Positions 41,485 through 45,890 of a stretch of DNA of 45,890 nucleotides are shown here, one piece after another (position 1 is the first letter of the stretch; each line of letters begins with the position of its first letter). Under the pieces are notes generated by a model. The model was not told where the DNA came from. It worked only from the letters and a program-made list of their open reading frames with translations, and searched no databases. The translations under genes were made by a program, and so were the position numbers. The stretch comes from Pseudomonadales bacterium (GTDB lineage Bacteria; Pseudomonadota; Gammaproteobacteria; Pseudomonadales; Pseudohongiellaceae). The DNA is taken from the NCBI GenBank assembly GCA_023256835.1, contig JALREE010000292.1, positions 1 through 45,890 of the forward strand. The letters run 5' to 3'.

Positions 41485-43168
41485 GGTGCTGCTGCGAGCG
41501 GCTCCCTGGCTGGTCACCGTTCTGCTGCTGGCGCCGGTCGCCCTCGGCGTGGGGCTGACCTTGCTGCCGGCCTTCGGCTATCTGCCCGTGCTGGGCGGCG
41601 ACAGTGTCAGCCTGGACCCTTGGCGGCAGCTGCTGGCCATGCCCGGTCTTGGCCGCAGCGTGTCGCTCAGCCTGTTGGCAGGCGTGCTCACGCCGCTGCT
41701 GGCCTTGGCCATCGTGCTGATGTTCCTGGCGGGGTCTTCCGGCACGGCCCTCGAACGCTGGCTGCGCCGTCTGGTGGCGCCGCTGCTGGCCGTGCCCCAT
41801 GCGGCGGCCGCCTTCGGCCTCGCCTTTCTCATCGCCCCCGCAGGCCTGCTGTCACGCCTGGTGTCGCCTGGGCTGACGGGCTCGGAACGGCCGCCCGATC
41901 TGCTGATCGTCAACGACCCCTGGGGCCTGTCCATGATGCTGGCCCTGGTCCTCAAGGAAGTGCCGTTCCTGCTGCTGATGGCGCTCGCCGCCCTGCCGCA
42001 GTGCGAGCCCGGGCCGCGGGTCCTGCTGGCGCGCTCGCTGGGCTATCGGCCCGCGGTGGCCTGGGTGCTCACGGTGCTGCCCGCGCTCTACCCCTTGCTG
42101 CGACTGCCGGTGTATGCCGTGATTGCCTATGCCAGCGCGACGGTGGACGTGGCCATGATTCTCGGGCCGACCCTGCCCGCGACGCTCAGTGTGAGCGTGC
42201 TGCAATGGTTCTCCGATCCCGATCTGAACCTGCGTTTCCAGGCGGCGGCCGGCGCCGTCCTGCAACTGGGCGTCACTGCGCTGGCCATGCTGTTGTGGCG
42301 GCTGCTGGAGGCGCTGGCTGCCGTGGCGGGTCGGCACTGGCTGGCGGCGGGACAGCGCAGCCGGGGCGAGGCCGTGCTGCGCCACGCCGGCCGTCTTGGC
42401 GTGGTGTTCCTGCTGGCGCTTGCGCTGGGCAGTCTGCTGGCCCTGCTGTTGAACTCGGTGGCGGGCTTCTGGCGCTTTCCCGACGCATTGCCGGGCAACT
42501 GGACTCTGCAGACCTGGTCCCGAGCCCTGCCCGAAGTGCTCGCGCCGCTGGGCAATACCCTGCTGCTCGCGGGGGCCGCCACTCTCATCGCCGTGAGTCT
42601 GTGCCTGGCGGTGCTGGAGGCCGAGGGGCGACAGGGGCGGCGCCTGGCACCTGCGCTGTGGCTGCTCTACCTGCCCTTGCTGGTGCCGCAGATCGCGTTT
42701 CTCTTCGGTCTGATCGTGGCCACCGAATTCCTGCGCTGGACGCCGGATGCGCGCCTGGTGCTGTTTGTCCATCTGCTGTTCGTGCTGCCCTATGTCTTTC
42801 TGTCGCTGTCCGAAGCCTGGCGGCATCTGGACCCGCGCTGGACCCAGCTGGCCACGACGCTGGGCGCCTCGCCCTGGCGCCGTTTCTGGCGCATCCGCCT
42901 GCCCCTGCTGCTTGGCCCGTGTCTGAGTGCCGCCGCAGTTGGCCTGGCGGTCAGTGTCGGGCAATATCTCGCCACCCAGCTGCCCGGCGCGGGCAGGGTG
43001 CCGACGCTGACCACCGAAGCCGTCGCCCTGGCTGCCGGGGGCAATCGCGGCATCATAGCCGTCTGGGCCCTGTTGCAGGCGGCGGTGCCGATGCTGGGCT
43101 TCGCCATGGCCTTGCTGGTGCCGCGTCTGCTGTGGCGTCATCGACTTGGCATGAGGAGCACGCCTTGA
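41471..43168 (+). CDS. ynjC: ABC importer fused two-domain permease, YnjC-like
   Basis: A 565-residue inner-membrane protein holding two permease domains in one chain, each with about six spans and an EAA-type loop (near residue 180: LLARSLGYRPAVAWVLTVLP; near 465: LATTLGASPWRRFWRIRLP). The fused arrangement and size match YnjC and the related iron or thiamine-type permeases FbpB and ThiP. It overlaps ynjB by 14 bases and ynjD by 4 (TTGA). The second-half spans include FLFGLIVATEFLRW near 415. It forms the transport channel for the YnjB ligand. Confidence 0.87.
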   Translation: MGCVEVLLRAAPWLVTVLLLAPVALGVGLTLLPAFGYLPVLGGDSVSLDPWRQLLAMPGLGRSVSLSLLAGVLTPLLALAIVLMFLAGSSGTALERWLRRLVAPLLAVPHAAAAFGLAFLIAPAGLLSRLVSPGLTGSERPPDLLIVNDPWGLSMMLALVLKEVPFLLLMALAALPQCEPGPRVLLARSLGYRPAVAWVLTVLPALYPLLRLPVYAVIAYASATVDVAMILGPTLPATLSVSVLQWFSDPDLNLRFQAAAGAVLQLGVTALAMLLWRLLEALAAVAGRHWLAAGQRSRGEAVLRHAGRLGVVFLLALALGSLLALLLNSVAGFWRFPDALPGNWTLQTWSRALPEVLAPLGNTLLLAGAATLIAVSLCLAVLEAEGRQGRRLAPALWLLYLPLLVPQIAFLFGLIVATEFLRWTPDARLVLFVHLLFVLPYVFLSLSEAWRHLDPRWTQLATTLGASPWRRFWRIRLPLLLGPCLSAAAVGLAVSVGQYLATQLPGAGRVPTLTTEAVALAAGGNRGIIAVWALLQAAVPMLGFAMALLVPRLLWRHRLGMRSTP

Positions 43169-43812
43169 ACATTGCAAGCACCCTGCGCGTGACGCATCGC
43201 CTGCAGCTGGACGACGTGCGACTGTGCCTGCAGGGCAGGGAGTTGCTGCGCCTGAGCGCCGAGCTCACGGCCGGCGAGATTCTTTGCGTGATGGGGCCTT
43301 CCGGCTCGGGCAAGTCCAGTCTGTTGGCCTTGCTGGCGGGCTTTCTGGCGCCAGCCTTCGAGGCTTCGGGCCGCGTGCTGCTGGACGGTCGTGACGTGTT
43401 GCCGCTGCCCGCCGAGCAGCGCCGTATCGGCCTGCTGTTTCAGGACCCGCTGCTGTTTCCCCATCTGAGCGTGGGCGGCAATCTGCGTTTTGCCTTGCCA
43501 GCGGCCTGCTCTGACAAACAGACCCGTATCGAGACTGCACTGGCTTCCATCGGCCTCGCCGGCTTCGCCGAGCGCGACCCGGCCACGCTCTCCGGCGGGC
43601 AGAAGTCCCGAGTCGCCCTGCAGCGTCTGCTGCTGAGCGAACCGCATGCCGTGCTGCTCGACGAACCCTTCTCGCGCCTGGACACGGCACTTCGGCGCGA
43701 GGTTCGGGCGCTGGTGTTCCAGACCCTGCAGGCGGCGGGACTGCCCAGCGTGCTGGTGACCCACGACCCGGAAGATGCCGAGGCCGCCGGCGGTCGTGTG
43801 GTGCAGCTGTGA
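43165..43812 (+). CDS. ynjD: ABC importer ATP-binding protein, YnjD-like
   Basis: A 215-residue ABC ATPase. Walker A is GPSGSGKSS near residue 43, the signature is LSGGQKSR near 143, Walker B is AVLLDEPFS near 163 and the switch His is in VTHDPEDAE. No C-terminal regulatory domain is present, as for YnjD (about 215). The TTG start at 43165 overlaps the ynjC stop (TTGA) and has GAGGAG 8 bases upstream; the frame is open far upstream inside ynjC but is not coding there. It closes the ynjBCD-like operon. Confidence 0.87.
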   Translation: MNIASTLRVTHRLQLDDVRLCLQGRELLRLSAELTAGEILCVMGPSGSGKSSLLALLAGFLAPAFEASGRVLLDGRDVLPLPAEQRRIGLLFQDPLLFPHLSVGGNLRFALPAACSDKQTRIETALASIGLAGFAERDPATLSGGQKSRVALQRLLLSEPHAVLLDEPFSRLDTALRREVRALVFQTLQAAGLPSVLVTHDPEDAEAAGGRVVQL

Positions 43813-43813
43813 A

Positions 43814-43843
43814 TTGCTGCAGCGTGGCCGCGCGTACTAACAT
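43814..43843 (+). promoter_or_regulatory. Possible promoter of the storage-protein genes
   Basis: TTGCTG (43814-43819), an 18-base spacer and TAACAT (43838-43843), followed by GCGCCCC, the same kind of discriminator seen at other promoters here. It is in the 82-base gap between ynjD and the first storage gene. Confidence 0.35.
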
Positions 43844-43894
43844 GCGCCCCGATTGGTCGCAACGGCTGACTTTCTGCTCAAGGATCCATTCGCC

Positions 43895-44710
43895 ATGAAC
43901 CCCTCACTGCTGACAGAACTCGGTGCCGCGCTTGTCGCCGGCAATCTCACCGACAAGACCCTGCTGGCGCGCACCGGGGACACCCCGAATCTGCAGATCC
44001 TGCCCCAGGCCAATGTCATCAAGATCGGGGGGCAGAGCTTCATTGACCGCGGCCGCAGCGCTGTGTATCCGCTTATTCACGAAATCAAGCAAGCGCTGCC
44101 GGAGCATCAGATGATCATCGGCACCGGGGCCGGCACGCGGGCGCGCCACGCCTACAGCGTGGGCATCGAGCTGGGCATGCCCACTGGCGTGCTCAGTGTG
44201 CTGGGCACCTTCGTCAGTATGCAGAACGCCCGCATGCTGCACTACCTGCTGGCCGATGCCGGCATTCCCTTCATAGAGCCCGCCCAGTTTCCTCAGTTGC
44301 CGCTCTACCTGGCCGAGCGCCGCGCCGCCATCTTCTTCGGCATGCCTCCCTACACCTTCTGGCAACGCAATCCCGAGGTAGGCCGCATTCCGCCTCATCG
44401 CACCGACACCGGCGCTTACCTGATCAGCGAGACCTTCGGCGCCCGCAGCATGATCTATGTGAAGGACGAGGACGGGCTCTACACCGCCGATCCGAAGAAG
44501 GAGCGTCACGCCCGCTTCATTCCCAGCATCACCGTGGCCGAGCTCAAGGCCATGGACCTGCAGGACGTGGTGGTGGAACACAGCGTGCTCGACATGATGG
44601 CCAATGCGCGCAACCGACGTTCCATCCAGATCATCAACGGCCTTGTCGAAGGCAATCTGACCCGCGCCCTCAATGGAGAGGCGGTGGGCACCATCATCAC
44701 CGCGGATTGA
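43895..44710 (+). CDS. mosB: Molybdenum storage protein subunit, MosB-like
   Basis: A 271-residue member of the amino-acid kinase / UMP kinase fold family, closest in my memory to the beta subunit (270 residues) of Azotobacter vinelandii molybdenum storage protein. Marks: NVIKIGGQSFIDRGRSAVYPL near residue 40, IIGTGAGTRARHAYSVG near 75, MPPYTFW near 150, IPPHRTDTGAYLI near 165, YVKDEDGLYTADPKKE near 190 and EAVGTIIT at the end. The storage protein packs polynuclear molybdenum or tungsten oxide clusters in a cage in an ATP-dependent way. The second subunit follows 9 bases later. The start at 43895 matches the family N-terminus; the ribosome site is weak (AAGGA, 10 bases away). Confidence 0.87.
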   Translation: MNPSLLTELGAALVAGNLTDKTLLARTGDTPNLQILPQANVIKIGGQSFIDRGRSAVYPLIHEIKQALPEHQMIIGTGAGTRARHAYSVGIELGMPTGVLSVLGTFVSMQNARMLHYLLADAGIPFIEPAQFPQLPLYLAERRAAIFFGMPPYTFWQRNPEVGRIPPHRTDTGAYLISETFGARSMIYVKDEDGLYTADPKKERHARFIPSITVAELKAMDLQDVVVEHSVLDMMANARNRRSIQIINGLVEGNLTRALNGEAVGTIITAD

Positions 44711-44719
44711 GGGCGCCCC

Positions 44720-45553
44720 ATGACCCAGTACACGCCTGACGACAAGCGCCACCACATGCAGTCCCTGCTGGCCCGCGAGAGCCTGCTCGACAAGGACGTG
44801 ATGGCCGGCACCGAGACCCCCGTGTTCCGCATGCTGCCTCAGGTGCATGTGGTGAAGATTGGCGGCAGTTCCCTCCTGGAGGCCGGCCGCGACGTGGTCA
44901 TGCCCGTCGTCGACGCTCTGGGCGAAGTGCTCAAGTCGGAGAAACTCATTCTCGGCGTGGGGGCTGGCGCGCGCAGTCGCCACGTCTTCTCCATCGGGCT
45001 GGATCTCGGCCTGCCCACGGGCGTGCTGGCCCAGGTCAGCGTGGCCGATGCCCTCGGCAATGCCCACATTCTCGGCACGCTCCTGGCGCCCCATGGCGTC
45101 ACGGCCATTCCACCGGAGATCTTCGGGCATCTGCTGCCCCTGTTCATGCACGCGGTGCCTGGCGTGATCTTCAACGGCGTGCCGCCGTACTCTCTCTGGG
45201 AGCACCCGCCGGCCGTGGGCAAGATTCCGCCGCATCGCACCGATGCCGGCTGCCTGATTCTGGCGGAGTGCTTCGGCTGCAAGTCCGTCACGCTGGTGAA
45301 AGATGTTGACGGCCTGCACACGGAAGATCCGAAACACAATCCTGCCGCACCCCTGATCGAGCGCATCAGCGTCAGTGCCCTGCGTGCGCTGGCCCTGCCG
45401 ACACTGCCCTTCGACGAGGCACTGCTGGACGTGCTGGACACCGCGCGTTGTGTGCACTCGTTCCAGTTGATCAACGGTCGCCGGCCCGAGCTGATCGCCC
45501 GGGCCCTGCGCGGCGAACACGTGGGCACCATCGTCCACGCCGACGAAGACTGA
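44720..45553 (+). CDS. mosA: Molybdenum storage protein subunit, MosA-like
   Basis: A 277-residue companion of the previous gene with the same fold, matching the alpha subunit (276 residues) by its end (DEALLDVLDTARCVHSFQLING, then GEHVGTIV). Other marks: VVKIGGSSLLEAGRDVVMP near residue 42, ILGVGAGARSRHVFSIGLDL near 75, LGLPTGVLAQ near 95, IPPHRTDAGCLILAE near 168 and LVKDVDGLHTEDP near 193. In Azotobacter the subunits form an alpha3beta3 cage that binds ATP and holds about a hundred Mo atoms. Pairing of both subunit types in tandem, in an array with an ABC importer, makes the metal-storage reading strong, though whether Mo or W is stored cannot be told. Confidence 0.87.
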   Translation: MTQYTPDDKRHHMQSLLARESLLDKDVMAGTETPVFRMLPQVHVVKIGGSSLLEAGRDVVMPVVDALGEVLKSEKLILGVGAGARSRHVFSIGLDLGLPTGVLAQVSVADALGNAHILGTLLAPHGVTAIPPEIFGHLLPLFMHAVPGVIFNGVPPYSLWEHPPAVGKIPPHRTDAGCLILAECFGCKSVTLVKDVDGLHTEDPKHNPAAPLIERISVSALRALALPTLPFDEALLDVLDTARCVHSFQLINGRRPELIARALRGEHVGTIVHADED

Positions 45554-45612
45554 GACGCCATGCCGTTGTCTGCGCTGCCGACAATTGACCCGGGCCTCGG
45601 ACCCGTCCCACG

Positions 45613-45890
45613 ATGAAGCGCCGTCGCCTGCTGCAGTGGCTGGCCGGACTCGGCCTGAGTGCCGGGGGCGCCTGGGTGTTGTGGCGGCCGCAGGAGCCGG
45701 AGCCCCTGCCGCTGACGCAGACGGCCGCCGGGGTGCAGTTCCCCACCATCGGTATCGCGCCCGGGCCGGTAGGGCAGAACCCCCTGCGCATTCCCGAGCT
45801 GCTGGAAGGTGAACTGCGCGATGGCGTGCGCCACTTTGCCCTGCAGACACAGCACGGCCTGACGCGCTTCTTCCCCGAATTCGAGACCGC
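45613..45890 (+). CDS. Multicopper oxidase, N-terminal part (cut by window edge)
   Basis: The frame opens at 45613 and remains open to the right edge (92 complete codons). It begins with a twin-arginine-type signal (MKRRRLLQWLAGLGLSAGG), then a short linker and LRIPELLEGELRDGVRHFALQ, followed by GLTRFFPEFETA. This is the start of the first cupredoxin domain of bilirubin-oxidase / FtsP / CueO-type multicopper oxidases; the copper-binding His lie beyond the edge. It starts 59 bases after the mosA-like stop on the same strand. Family call rests only on the N-terminus. Confidence 0.6.
   Translation, partial: MKRRRLLQWLAGLGLSAGGAWVLWRPQEPEPLPLTQTAAGVQFPTIGIAPGPVGQNPLRIPELLEGELRDGVRHFALQTQHGLTRFFPEFET

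Noticed and set aside
41620-43164. Open frame inside ynjC in the ynjD frame, suggesting a larger protein
   Set aside because: Its sequence is Ala/Gly/Arg-rich with no domain, while the ynjC frame is a coherent membrane protein; the TTG at 43165 with GAGGAG is a natural start for ynjD.

Overview
The window reads as a chromosomal segment of a GC-rich gammaproteobacterium outside the Enterobacterales. The main evidence is the housekeeping block: ispB is divergent from rplU-rpmA-obgE-proB and is followed by rpsT, a Pseudomonas-like order. Chorismate lyase (UbiC), FabV enoyl reductase, electron-transfer flavoprotein:quinone oxidoreductase, a GH17-GT2 glucan synthase of NdvB type and many exported proteins agree with this. 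I see no tRNA, rRNA, CRISPR array, transposase or phage gene. Genus-level placement is not possible from what I can see.

Layout. 0-5 kb: an edge-truncated secreted beta-helix-like protein, an OmpA-family porin, UbiC and an exported TPR/TonB-C protein. 4.9-7.5 kb: a promoter, an arginine-rich short reading frame and an intrinsic terminator, all directly upstream of an ArgD-type aminotransferase, then an MDR-family oxidoreductase. 7.5-11.3 kb: a molybdate transporter operon modABC with a ModE-type palindrome, and a ToxR/CadC-like membrane regulator. 11.5-16.2 kb: a Do-family protease, a serine hydrolase, NfsA nitroreductase, a 58-residue cysteine-containing protein and an exported methyltransferase. 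16.2-20.4 kb (minus strand): TonB-dependent receptor, cupredoxin, DUF3034-like outer-membrane protein and lipoprotein truncated hemoglobin; the last two are frameshifted. 20.7-26.7 kb: ETF-QO and a three-gene exported module whose middle gene has an in-frame amber codon. 26.7-32.8 kb: the housekeeping block and fabV. 32.8-38.8 kb: an exported hydrolase, the glucan synthase, an atypical Nramp-family transporter and an EamA permease.

38.9-45.9 kb: the most unusual region. A tightly packed same-strand array encodes a small acidic protein, a radical SAM/SPASM protein, a YnjB-YnjC-YnjD-type ABC importer, both subunits of a molybdenum-storage-protein homologue and the start of a multicopper oxidase. 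With modABC 29 kb away, this suggests investment in molybdenum or tungsten uptake and storage. I infer that the uncharacterised YnjBCD-type importer and the radical SAM protein may belong to that metal system.

Three genes (16.2-25.4 kb) carry apparent inactivating lesions: a 5-bp tandem duplication, an extra base in a G5 run and an amber codon. They may be real decay or assembly errors. Several promoters share a GC-rich discriminator, and rpsT and fabV are driven by back-to-back promoters with overlapping -35 hexamers.
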